Source: Citrobacter rodentium NBRC 105723 = DSM 16636 (GTDB lineage: Bacteria; Pseudomonadota; Gammaproteobacteria; Enterobacterales; Enterobacteriaceae). Taken from it: DNA of 64,000 nt. Below, in pieces: positions 1-7,809 of the stretch. Below the pieces are notes generated by a model. The model was not told the DNA's origin and made no database searches. It saw only the letters and a program-made list of their open reading frames with translations. The translations under genes were made by a program, and so were the position numbers. The DNA lies in NCBI RefSeq assembly GCF_021278985.1, contig NZ_CP082833.1, positions 1,054,001-1,118,000 on the forward strand, given 5' to 3'. Each line of letters opens with the position of its first letter. The first letter of the stretch is position 1.

Positions 1-1300
1 CAATGATTAAGCCGACAATAACCGAGACAATCACATTGACCAGACCGGGCCGCATAAAGCTATGGTTGAGCACATACTTACCAATCCGCGTTGTTCCGGT
101 GTCATCAAACGCTAATGCCGCCAGACACTGTCCCGCGACAGGAATAAAGAAATAGCCGTTGACTGCTGGCCATGAACCAATCAACGCATAAGCGGGTAAC
201 CCCAGCGCCAGCCCCAGAGGTAATAAAATAAGGGTCGTCGCAGCCTGACTGCTGACCATTGCAGAGACGAAAAACATCATAATTGCAATAAGCCAGGTAT
301 GCTGTTGTAACAGCGTCTGGACTTCGGCTTTGATCAGTTCAATATGGCCGTTCACAAAGGTTTCGCTCATCCAGGCGAGGCCAAAGGCGCAGACAATGGC
401 TAGCGCACCGGCGCGAAATACCGTACCGCTAATAATCTGATCGACCGGCGGACGACATAACAGCACGATCAGGCAGGCAAAAGAGAGCATCGTAATCTGG
501 ATTGCCGCCGACATAGAAAGAGGCTGTAGCCCTTTTGCCGTATCAACAAGGGGACGCAACGCCGGAATCAGTCCCAGCAGTACAATCACCACCGCGCTCA
601 TTAAAAACAGCACCACGGAGAGCCGCGCTCGCCCTGTGACGACAGACGTTTTCTTCTCCTTTTCTGGCGCGTTAAGTAAACCTTCGGCCAGTCGACGCTG
701 GTAGACAGAATCGTCTTTTAGCTCTTTGCCTTTATTGAAAGTCGCTATTGCTCCCATCGCCACGCCGATTAACGTGGCCGGAACGCAAATCATCATAATG
801 GTCGAAATAGAGATGCCCAGCGGCGCCATCAGGCCAATCATTGCCGCCATAGCAGCGGAAATGGGGCTGGCGGTAATAGCCTGTTGGGAGGCGATTACGG
901 AAACAGAAAGCGGTCGCTCTGGCCGTATTCCCGAATCGCGCGCCACCTCTGAAATAACCGGCAATAAACTGTAAACCACATGCCCGGTACCGGACATAAA
1001 CGTGAAGAGATAACAGATAAATGGCGCCAGCAACGTAATATAACGCGGATGCCGTCGCAGGATTTTTTCCGCGAGCTGAACCAGTAAATCCAGCCCGCCT
1101 GCCGCCTGGAGTGAGGACGCGGCTAATACCACAGAAAGAATAATTAAAATGACATCAATGGGCGGCGTGGATGGCGTCAGGCCAAAAATAAAGACCATCA
1201 CGCCAACGCCCAATCCACCGACCATGCCTAAAAATACGCCGCCGATCCGTGCGCCAATCATTAAAGCAATAAGAATAAAACACAATTCCGTCCAAAACAT
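1..1300 (-). CDS. fraA: Dcu-family transporter FraA, C-terminus cut by window edge
   Basis: This gene reads leftwards from an ATG at 1300 and stays open for 433 codons to the window edge, so the last few residues and the stop are missing. The protein is hydrophobic throughout and aligns by eye with the DcuA/DcuB C4-dicarboxylate transporters (about 445 residues). Shared features are a GARxGG start, the SxLQAxGGLD segment and the FMSGTGHVVYSLLP segment near residue 110. It lies 51 bp behind fraD. In Salmonella the Dcu-type gene of the locus, fraA, imports fructose-asparagine across the inner membrane, and the order fraR-B-D-A is the same here. I infer the same substrate. A plain C4-dicarboxylate carrier is the alternative. 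The next gene outside the window would be expected to be the asparaginase fraE. Confidence 0.85.
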   Translation of the reverse strand, partial: MFWTELCFILIALMIGARIGGVFLGMVGGLGVGVMVFIFGLTPSTPPIDVILIILSVVLAASSLQAAGGLDLLVQLAEKILRRHPRYITLLAPFICYLFTFMSGTGHVVYSLLPVISEVARDSGIRPERPLSVSVIASQQAITASPISAAMAAMIGLMAPLGISISTIMMICVPATLIGVAMGAIATFNKGKELKDDSVYQRRLAEGLLNAPEKEKKTSVVTGRARLSVVLFLMSAVVIVLLGLIPALRPLVDTAKGLQPLSMSAAIQITMLSFACLIVLLCRPPVDQIISGTVFRAGALAIVCAFGLAWMSETFVNGHIELIKAEVQTLLQQHTWLIAIMMFFVSAMVSSQAATTLILLPLGLALGLPAYALIGSWPAVNGYFFIPVAGQCLAALAFDDTGTTRIGKYVLNHSFMRPGLVNVIVSVIVGLII

Positions 1301-1351
1301 ACTTCCTCCCGCTTATCCGGAGTGAATGTTGGTTAAAGTAATGGAACAGCG

Positions 1352-2200
1352 TTAACCGGCACGGTACGGCTTGCCAAAGCCAAACGCACCGTAATGCGAC
1401 AGCACCCGCGCGGAAAATTTCCCACCAGTCTGCATGGCCGTCATAACCGCATCATGATCAGGGTCACGCATTCCGGATTGCAGAACAGAAAGCATAAATC
1501 CGGTTAGAAAAGCATCGCCTGCCCCCAGCGTATCCACAGGTTCTATATAGTCAGGACGCCATTGTAAAAAGCCGTTAGCCGAAAAATAATAAACGCATTC
1601 ATGTCCATTCGTTGCGATCACATGCTGACAACCACAGCGATGCAGCGTACTTATTTTTTCTTTTATTTGATCCAGCGTTAAACCACTACAGGAAATAAAA
1701 CCATAATTTACCCACGGGCAAACTTGCTCAAAATAATCGCCAGTGCCTCGGGAAGAAAAATCAAATGAAATAACGGTATTGCTTCGCGAGATTTTCTCCA
1801 GCTCGGTTTCCAGATAGCCGTTAATACTTGTGTGCACTAAGCTGAAGTGAGAGATATAATCAAGTTCGGCCGCTGATAAACAAAACGGATTCTCGCGCAG
1901 GACCCCATTCTTATTACTGGTGACAAATTCGCGGTCGCCATTTTTTAACCGGATACAGGCATATCCGTTTTCGCCTTCATACTGCCGACAGTGGCGGGTA
2001 TCTATCTCTAACTCTTTTAGTACCGCCTGGACATGTTTCGCCGCATCATCATTGCCAAACGCCCCCATAAAGGCCGCTGGCACCCCTGCACGCTTAGCAT
2101 AAACCGAAAAGTTTAATGCATTCCCGCCCGGATACATGATGCCGGAATGAAGATACTTATCGACAACATTGTCCCCAATGCCAATCACACTGATGCTCAT
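1352..2200 (-). CDS. fraD: fructose-asparagine kinase FraD (PfkB family)
   Basis: This 282-residue protein is a PfkB/ribokinase-type sugar kinase. It has the N-terminal GGNALN substrate-binding stretch (residues 25-30) and the C-terminal anion-hole signature DTLGAGDAF (223-231), whose Asp229 is the expected catalytic base. It resembles E. coli FrlD, the fructoselysine 6-kinase. In the Salmonella fra pathway FraD phosphorylates fructose-aspartate, made in the periplasm by the asparaginase FraE, to the 6-phosphate that FraB cleaves. The start ATG has an AAGGA ribosome site 7 nt upstream. It sits 63 bp after fraB and 51 bp before fraA, so the genes look like one transcript. Function is inferred from family and position. 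Confidence 0.87.
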   Translation of the reverse strand: MSISVIGIGDNVVDKYLHSGIMYPGGNALNFSVYAKRAGVPAAFMGAFGNDDAAKHVQAVLKELEIDTRHCRQYEGENGYACIRLKNGDREFVTSNKNGVLRENPFCLSAAELDYISHFSLVHTSINGYLETELEKISRSNTVISFDFSSRGTGDYFEQVCPWVNYGFISCSGLTLDQIKEKISTLHRCGCQHVIATNGHECVYYFSANGFLQWRPDYIEPVDTLGAGDAFLTGFMLSVLQSGMRDPDHDAVMTAMQTGGKFSARVLSHYGAFGFGKPYRAG

Positions 2201-2263
2201 AAATATTCCTTGGTCATTATTAATAATTAAAAAGCGTCCCTGCCTTTTTTCATTCCCCGGAAA

Positions 2264-3238
2264 TTAGTACTCCACTTTCCACATATAGCGACGTGTGGTT
2301 AACGGGTGTTGACGCGCATCGGCAAGCGCGCGATTGTAGACAGGATAAACATTGTTAAAGAGTGAATGATTGAAATAATCGATCACTGTCGCTTTAATGG
2401 TGGATAAGCCTAATTCTTTGGCATCAACCACTTCTATCCGACGACCATATTTTTTCAGGAAGTTTAACGCGCGTTCATCCACGGGTCGTGTGCTGCCCTC
2501 TGAAAACTGGAAGAAAAATGGCGTATTCGCATCGGTAATTTCAAAAGGCCCATGGAAAAATTCGCCGCTATGAATGCAAGCTGAGTGAATCCACTGCATT
2601 TCCATAAAAATACAGATACTCTGTAGATATGCCGCACCGTAACCCGCGCCGCTGGCCATGGTATAAATCACGCGGTCATCTTTATAGTTTTGTGCAAACG
2701 CCGCCGCCCGTTCTGCGACATGTTCACACGCACGATAAACAATCCGGTTTATTTTGCTGAGGCCATCCTGAAAATCGGCATAATGTGCATAGCCTTCAGT
2801 CTGCTGTAAAAATTCGACGGCGCTCAGTAAACCTTTCATGGTTTTCTCTTCAGCAATATCCTTGTCATCGCCAAAGGTATAGCTTTCCACGTAGTCGCAA
2901 TGCGCAACCAGAGGAGAATCCATCACCCAGGTCAGGCCAATCACCGGTGCGCCATATTGACGCGCAAGTTCCGCCGCTTTGATCGTTTCCGGGGTATTCC
3001 CTTTATGTGAAGCCACGATAACAACCGCATTTTCCCCCAGCGCCGACGGCAGGTTATGAATAAATTCACCGCTGTTGTACAAGCCAACGGTCAGGCCTTT
3101 CGCCTCTTTTTCAAGAAAGGCTTTCGCTGGATAAAACGCAGCGTAAGATCCTCCGCAGGCCACGTAGTAAACGTGTTTCACTCCCCCTTTATCTGCCTGA
3201 CTGGCCAGAATAGTGCTAACAATCTCTTTCATGCTCAT
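2264..3238 (-). CDS. fraB: 6-phosphofructose-aspartate deglycase FraB
   Basis: FraB is an SIS-domain (sugar isomerase) protein of the FrlB/GlmS-C family, 324 residues from the chosen start. In Salmonella it splits 6-phosphofructose-aspartate into glucose-6-phosphate and aspartate in the cytoplasm. Visible motifs are CGGSYA near residue 28, the SHKGNTPET phosphate-binding loop near 77, and a C-terminal GEFFHGPFE. Glu213 (in FMEMQW) and His229 (in FFHGP) line up with the catalytic pair I recall for Salmonella FraB (E214/H230). An ATG 24 codons upstream at 3310 is in frame, but it falls inside the promoter palindrome. The ATG at 3238 has a strong GAGGGAAG ribosome site, so I use it. Loss of FraB in Salmonella makes the substrate toxic through build-up of the phosphorylated intermediate. 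Confidence 0.9.
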   Translation of the reverse strand: MSMKEIVSTILASQADKGGVKHVYYVACGGSYAAFYPAKAFLEKEAKGLTVGLYNSGEFIHNLPSALGENAVVIVASHKGNTPETIKAAELARQYGAPVIGLTWVMDSPLVAHCDYVESYTFGDDKDIAEEKTMKGLLSAVEFLQQTEGYAHYADFQDGLSKINRIVYRACEHVAERAAAFAQNYKDDRVIYTMASGAGYGAAYLQSICIFMEMQWIHSACIHSGEFFHGPFEITDANTPFFFQFSEGSTRPVDERALNFLKKYGRRIEVVDAKELGLSTIKATVIDYFNHSLFNNVYPVYNRALADARQHPLTTRRYMWKVEY

Positions 3239-3297
3239 CGTACTTCCCTCTGGTGCGTGCTTTGACCCGGCGAACACTGTCGCCACAAATGACTGAT

Positions 3298-3334
3298 AAT
3301 GTATTGTCATTTTTATATGACATTTAGATACATT
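3298..3334. promoter_or_regulatory. nested palindrome in the fraB promoter, candidate FraR operator
   Basis: Outer arms AATGTAT and ATACATT (7 bp, perfect) enclose an inner repeat TGTCAT-N6-ATGACA (6-bp arms, perfect). The structure lies 60-96 bp upstream of the fraB start and downstream of the fraR terminator, where a GntR-type repressor would act. The word AATACA recurs just upstream of fraR at about 4150. That FraR binds here is my inference. Confidence 0.5.
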
Positions 3335-3350
3335 TATTCAAGGCGCTAAG

Positions 3351-3388
3351 CAAAAAAAATCGGGATCCGCGACGTGGATCCCGATTTT
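3351..3388 (-). terminator. intrinsic terminator after fraR
   Basis: Two perfect 13-bp arms (AAAATCGGGATCC and its complement) flank a 7-nt loop. On the minus strand they are followed by a run of eight T. It separates fraR from the fraBDA promoter, so fraBDA is a distinct transcription unit. The same hairpin has an A/T-rich base on both sides. Confidence 0.85.
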
Positions 3389-3415
3389 GCCTGTATAAGG
3401 AAAGAGATGAAGAAG

Positions 3416-4135
3416 TTATACCGTAAAGCGAATTTTGTCTCCGACGATCAGTTGTCGGGATACACACGATAATTCTCCTTTATTATCAATCATTTCACTC
3501 TTAATCAGAATCAGCGGATAGTGCTCGCTCACCCCGAGATAGTGCGCGATCTCAAAACTCGCATACACCAGTTCGATCATTTTACGCGAGTGTGTAAACC
3601 ACAAACCGTGCTTGTCCCGCAGGCATTCATAAAGCGACTGGTTGTTGAGATCCTCCTGTAATAAGAAGGCGAAACGCGGCGGCATCTGCACTGTCTCCAG
3701 CGAGACGGGAATGTGATCGGCATAGCGGATACGTTCAATCACCACCGCTTTTTCTTCCTCTGCCATCCCCAGCAGCATTCTGGTTTCGTCATCCACCGCT
3801 TCGAAAATCGACTTAATGGTCCGCGAACCGGGTTGTCGCCCCTGAGAGTGACATAGCTCACTAAAGCTCATGATCCCCGTCATGCTACGCTGAAATTTCT
3901 CACTGGAAACAAAGGTTCCTTTCCCGGAGACGCGGGTCAGGAGATTCTCGCGCGTTAATGCATCCAGCGCTTTACGTACGGTGACCCGACTCACCTCCCA
4001 GCGGGCGCTTAACTCATTCTCGGTGGGGATCTGCTGTCCCGGTTGATATTCGCCACGCAAAATCGCGTCCTTAAGGGAAGCTTCGAGCTGTCGGTAAAGT
4101 GGCTTCGCGCTTTTACTGTCAGGTTGCCCCATCAT
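3416..4135 (-). CDS. fraR: GntR/UTRA-family repressor FraR
   Basis: This 239-residue protein has an N-terminal winged-helix GntR domain (about residues 10-75, with ELSARWEVSRVTVRKALDAL as the recognition helix region). A C-terminal UTRA effector domain follows (about 95-235). It is of the FrlR/NagR type, which sense phosphorylated sugars. It lies just upstream of fraBDA on the same strand and is separated from it by a terminator, matching Salmonella fraR, the repressor of the fra operon. The effector there is thought to be the phosphorylated intermediate; that is knowledge of the locus, not seen here. Two adjacent ATGs begin the frame and the ribosome site is weak, which fits low repressor levels. 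Confidence 0.87.
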   Translation of the reverse strand: MMGQPDSKSAKPLYRQLEASLKDAILRGEYQPGQQIPTENELSARWEVSRVTVRKALDALTRENLLTRVSGKGTFVSSEKFQRSMTGIMSFSELCHSQGRQPGSRTIKSIFEAVDDETRMLLGMAEEEKAVVIERIRYADHIPVSLETVQMPPRFAFLLQEDLNNQSLYECLRDKHGLWFTHSRKMIELVYASFEIAHYLGVSEHYPLILIKSEMIDNKGELSCVSRQLIVGDKIRFTV

Positions 4136-4251
4136 TTGTATCCGTTTGTATTATATAAATGCCATGCGATGTATTATAACAAGTTATCACACATTTACCC
4201 ACTAACGACACGGACACCTGTAATACGTCCCCGCCTGCACGCGATGGAGAC

Positions 4252-4278
4252 AAAAAAACCGGCGTTACGCCGGTTTTT
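4252..4278 (-). terminator. intrinsic terminator of yhjA
   Basis: The hairpin ACCGGCG-TT-ACGCCGGT is flanked by A and T runs on both sides. It lies 20 bp beyond the yhjA stop. Because the flanking runs are symmetrical it could also work on the plus strand. Confidence 0.8.
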
Positions 4279-4297
4279 AGCTTCTGCACGCGGTAAT

Positions 4298-5692
4298 TTA
4301 CTTGCCCTGCATATAAGGCGTATACACCCCGGTCAGGCTTTCGAGAAAAGCGACAATATCGTCAATCTCTTCCTGGGGAATCTCTTTACCCACCTGGTAA
4401 CGCAGCATCAGTTTTACCGCGCCGTCCAGCGTTGGCACATCGCCGCGGTGGAAATAGGGCGCGGTCAACGCGACATTGCGCAGCCCCGGCACCTTCTGGC
4501 GTAATTTATCCCGCATCTCGTTAGTGACGTTCATGCGGCCAATATCCGCCGCGGTCATTTCACCAAAGTTAAAGTCCCGCTTTAAACCCAACGGCTCAAA
4601 CGACCGTCCGCCGAGAATCACGCCGCCGTGACAGGTGGCGCACTTATTATCCTTGAACAGTTGATAGCCGTGCTTCTGCCGGGCCGTCAGCGCGTTCTCA
4701 TCACCGCGCAGCCATTTATCAAACGGCGAATCCGGCGTAATCAGCGTTTTCTCAAACTCAGCAATCGCGTCGGTGATCGTCTCCCCGCTGAATCCCTGCG
4801 GATAAACGGCAAGGAACTGCTGTTTCAGCAATGGATCTTTATCGAGTTTCGTGATGATTTCGTCCCAGGATTTGGACGCCATTTCGATCGGGTTCAGCGG
4901 CGGCCCGCCCGCCTGCGCCTGCAGGGTTGGCGCACGTCCGTCCCAGAACTGCTCAATATTAAAGACAGAGTTGAATACCGTCGGCGCATTGATTGGACCC
5001 ACCGCGCCGCCCACGCCGATCGACGTTTTACGACCATCCACGCCGCCCGCATTCAGCGCATGGCAGTGAGCGCAGGAGATGGTGCTGTCGCCGGACAAGC
5101 GCGGATCGTGATACAGCGTGAATCCCAGCGCCACTTTTTGCGCATCGGTCGGCAAAACTTCTGGAATCGGCTGCACCGGTTCATTACGGTGCTGCGCGGC
5201 GGTGTCGCTACTGGCGTAATACTGTTCGCGCTGCTTCGCAATCCACCCCAGGATGGTTTCCCGCTCTGCATCACTCACCTTACCGGCCCAGTGCAGCGCG
5301 GTATAGCGCATTGGCGGCATGGTTTCGTACTGCATCACCCATTCAATCTTGTTCAGATCGCTCTGTGATACCGGTTCGTTCGCCACTAACGCGGCACGAA
5401 CGGCTTCCAGATTGAAAGATTTATAGCCAAGCTGGATATCGTAATCCATCAGTTGCTTAGCGACGGGAAAAGAGGAATAAAAAGGTAATTCGGCGGAAGG
5501 AGTATGACAATAATCGCATCCTTTCTCGCGCAGAAAACCCAGCACCTGATTATTTTCTTCCAGCCCGGAGGGCTGAACGGATGCGCTCTGACTACGTTGT
5601 TTATCGTGATACCAGACGTAAGCAGATAATCCTGAATAACAAATAACAATGCCTGCGATAGCGATCGCGGTAAGACGAGTAATGATTTTCAA
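4298..5692 (-). CDS. yhjA: triheme cytochrome c peroxidase YhjA
   Basis: The protein matches E. coli YhjA (465 residues), an inner-membrane-anchored periplasmic peroxidase that takes electrons from the quinol pool and reduces H2O2, including as an anaerobic respiratory acceptor. It has an N-terminal membrane anchor (residues 5-25) and three CXXCH heme sites: CDYCH at 59-63, CAHCH in the middle and CATCH in the C-terminal third. An ATG 38 codons upstream (5806) would give a 502-residue product, but that extension overlaps a perfect FNR box. I therefore choose the TTG at 5692, which has an AAGGGT ribosome site and gives 464 residues, starting where E. coli YhjA starts. It is divergent from treF. 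Confidence 0.9.
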   Translation of the reverse strand: MKIITRLTAIAIAGIVICYSGLSAYVWYHDKQRSQSASVQPSGLEENNQVLGFLREKGCDYCHTPSAELPFYSSFPVAKQLMDYDIQLGYKSFNLEAVRAALVANEPVSQSDLNKIEWVMQYETMPPMRYTALHWAGKVSDAERETILGWIAKQREQYYASSDTAAQHRNEPVQPIPEVLPTDAQKVALGFTLYHDPRLSGDSTISCAHCHALNAGGVDGRKTSIGVGGAVGPINAPTVFNSVFNIEQFWDGRAPTLQAQAGGPPLNPIEMASKSWDEIITKLDKDPLLKQQFLAVYPQGFSGETITDAIAEFEKTLITPDSPFDKWLRGDENALTARQKHGYQLFKDNKCATCHGGVILGGRSFEPLGLKRDFNFGEMTAADIGRMNVTNEMRDKLRQKVPGLRNVALTAPYFHRGDVPTLDGAVKLMLRYQVGKEIPQEEIDDIVAFLESLTGVYTPYMQGK

Positions 5693-5792
5693 TATTTTAC
5701 CCTTACGGTAGTGAGTTGTCGTGTCCCAGAATAATAAAATTAAGGCGTTAGCAACCGCCCCGGTCATGATAAAAAAGGGGATATAGCGGTTA

Positions 5793-5806
5793 TTGATAAT
5801 TATCAA
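5793..5806. promoter_or_regulatory. FNR box upstream of yhjA
   Basis: TTGATAATTATCAA is a perfect match to the FNR consensus TTGAT-N4-ATCAA. It is centred 107 bp upstream of the chosen yhjA start, leaving room for a class II FNR promoter and a short leader. E. coli yhjA is known to be activated by FNR, which agrees. Confidence 0.85.
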
Positions 5807-5999
5807 GCAATTACATGGGCGATAACTATCGTTGAAATAGCTTATCCCTATTATTAACAGGGGCTCTCTTTTTGTTATTTACAACTCGTTGCACTCGAAT
5901 GTTCCGAAAATAATCGTTGGGTAAAAAAGGGGATAACGGGAAATATCCCTTAATTTCAGCGGACTAAATTATTTGTGTGATATATGCATAAATCCAGAA

Positions 6000-6015
6000 T
6001 GTGATCTACCGCACA
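6000..6015. promoter_or_regulatory. candidate CRP site upstream of treF
   Basis: TGTGATCTACCGCACA keeps the TGTGA half of the CRP consensus and has GCACA in place of TCACA in the other half. It lies about 97 bp before treF in the 419-bp yhjA-treF intergenic space. A weaker TGTGA half-site is 25 bp upstream. Function is not demonstrated. Apart from this and the FNR box I see nothing else in this gap. Confidence 0.45.
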
Positions 6016-6111
6016 CTTTGTACCGCATACACCGAGGCGAATGTCTAAGCTTAGAAAACAGCCGGGCCACACCCGTATGATTTACGCCGCAATCCGGAGG
6101 TCTTTCTCATT

Positions 6112-7761
6112 ATGATCAACCAGAAACTACAATACGTCCCGTCAGAGGAATTCATGATCGACATCGATCTGAACTACGAAACGGATCCGTGCGAGTTAAA
6201 GCTGGATGAAATGATCGAGGCAGAACCGGAACCGGAGATGATTGAGGGGCTTCCCGCCTCTGACGCCCTGACGCCAGCCGATCGCTATCTCGAACTGTTT
6301 GAGCACGTGCAGTCGGTTAAGCTGTTTCCCGACAGCAAAACGTTTCCTGACTGCGCGCCCAAAATGGATCCGCTCGATATCCTGATCCGCTACCGTAAGG
6401 TCAGACGCCACCGGGATTTCGACCTGCGACAGTTTGTCGAGAATCACTTCTGGCTGCCGGAAGTGTACGACAGCCAATATGTCTCCGATCCTGAAAATAC
6501 GCTGAAAGAGCATATTGACCGCCTCTGGCCGGTGCTCACCCGCGAGCCGCAGGATCATATTCCGTGGTCCTCGCTGCTGGCGCTGCCGCAGTCTTATATC
6601 GTGCCGGGCGGTCGGTTTAGCGAAACCTACTACTGGGACTCCTATTTCACCATGCTGGGGCTGGCGGAAAGCGGTCGTGAAGATCTGCTGAAATGCATGG
6701 CCGATAACTTCGCGTGGATGATTGAAAACTATGGCCACATTCCCAACGGCAACCGCACCTATTACCTGAGCCGCTCACAGCCGCCGGTATTTGCCCTGAT
6801 GGTCGAACTGTTCGAAGAGGACGGCGTGCGCGGCGCGCGGCGCTATCTTGACCATCTGAAGATGGAGTATGCCTTCTGGATGGATGGCGCGGAGTCGCTG
6901 GTGCTGAATCAGGCCTATCGTCACGTGGTCCGTATGCCGGACGGCTCGCTGCTTAACCGCTACTGGGATGACCGCGACACGCCGCGCGACGAGTCGTGGC
7001 TGGAGGATGTGGAAACCGCCAAACACTCCGGTCGTCCGCCGAATGAGGTGTATCGCGATCTGCGCGCCGGCGCGGCGTCCGGCTGGGACTACTCGTCCCG
7101 CTGGCTGCGTGACGCCACGCGGCTGGCAAGTATCCGCACCACGCAGTTTATCCCGATCGATCTCAACGCTTTCCTGTTCAAACTGGAGAGCGCGATTGCC
7201 AATATCTCAGCGCTGAAAGGCGAACGCGACGTTGAAGCAGAGTTTCGACAGAAGGCCAGCGCGCGTCGGGACGCGGTAAATCGCTATCTTTGGGATGAGG
7301 AAAACGGCTGCTATCACGACTATGACTGGCGTCGCGAGCAAATGGCGCTGTTCTCCGCCGCCAGCATCGTTCCGCTGTATGTCGGTATGGCGAGCCATGA
7401 ACAGGCCGACCGTCTCGGGGATGCCGTGCGTAACCGTCTGCTGACCCCCGGCGGGATCCTCGCCACCGAGTACGAAACCGGCGAGCAGTGGGATAAGCCC
7501 AACGGCTGGGCGCCGCTGCAATGGATGGCGATTCAGGGATTTAAAATGTACGGCGACGACGCGCTCGGCGATGAAATCGCCCACAGCTGGCTGCAAACGG
7601 TGAACCTTTTTTACCAGCAGCATCATAAGCTGATTGAGAAGTATCACATCGCTGGCGGCACCCCGCGCGAAGGGGGCGGCGGGGAGTATCCGTTGCAGGA
7701 TGGTTTCGGCTGGACCAACGGCGTGGTGCGCCGGTTAATCAGCCTGTATGGCGAACCTTAA
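6112..7761 (+). CDS. treF: cytoplasmic trehalase TreF
   Basis: This 549-residue protein is the same length as E. coli TreF and nearly identical to it in sequence. It is a glycoside hydrolase family 37 enzyme that splits trehalose into two glucose molecules in the cytoplasm. Both trehalase signatures are present: PGGRFSETYYWDSYF (about residues 166-180) and QWDKPNGWAP (about 463-472). A glycine-rich EGGGGEYPLQDG loop follows near 520. There is no signal peptide, which separates it from periplasmic TreA. A GGAGG ribosome site precedes the ATG. In E. coli the gene is induced by high osmolarity through RpoS and helps recycle internal trehalose. Confidence 0.97.
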   Translation: MINQKLQYVPSEEFMIDIDLNYETDPCELKLDEMIEAEPEPEMIEGLPASDALTPADRYLELFEHVQSVKLFPDSKTFPDCAPKMDPLDILIRYRKVRRHRDFDLRQFVENHFWLPEVYDSQYVSDPENTLKEHIDRLWPVLTREPQDHIPWSSLLALPQSYIVPGGRFSETYYWDSYFTMLGLAESGREDLLKCMADNFAWMIENYGHIPNGNRTYYLSRSQPPVFALMVELFEEDGVRGARRYLDHLKMEYAFWMDGAESLVLNQAYRHVVRMPDGSLLNRYWDDRDTPRDESWLEDVETAKHSGRPPNEVYRDLRAGAASGWDYSSRWLRDATRLASIRTTQFIPIDLNAFLFKLESAIANISALKGERDVEAEFRQKASARRDAVNRYLWDEENGCYHDYDWRREQMALFSAASIVPLYVGMASHEQADRLGDAVRNRLLTPGGILATEYETGEQWDKPNGWAPLQWMAIQGFKMYGDDALGDEIAHSWLQTVNLFYQQHHKLIEKYHIAGGTPREGGGGEYPLQDGFGWTNGVVRRLISLYGEP

Positions 7762-7765
7762 AACG

Positions 7766-7806
7766 TCAGGCCGGATGGCGGCGCGAAGCCTCTTCTCCGG
7801 CTGGCG
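7766..7806. repeat. degenerate REP element between treF and the next gene
   Basis: GCCGGATGGCGGCGCG followed by TTCTCCGGCTGGC resembles one decayed REP palindrome in the 48-bp gap between two convergent genes. The right arm is imperfect. Confidence 0.5.
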
Positions 7807-7809
7807 AAA

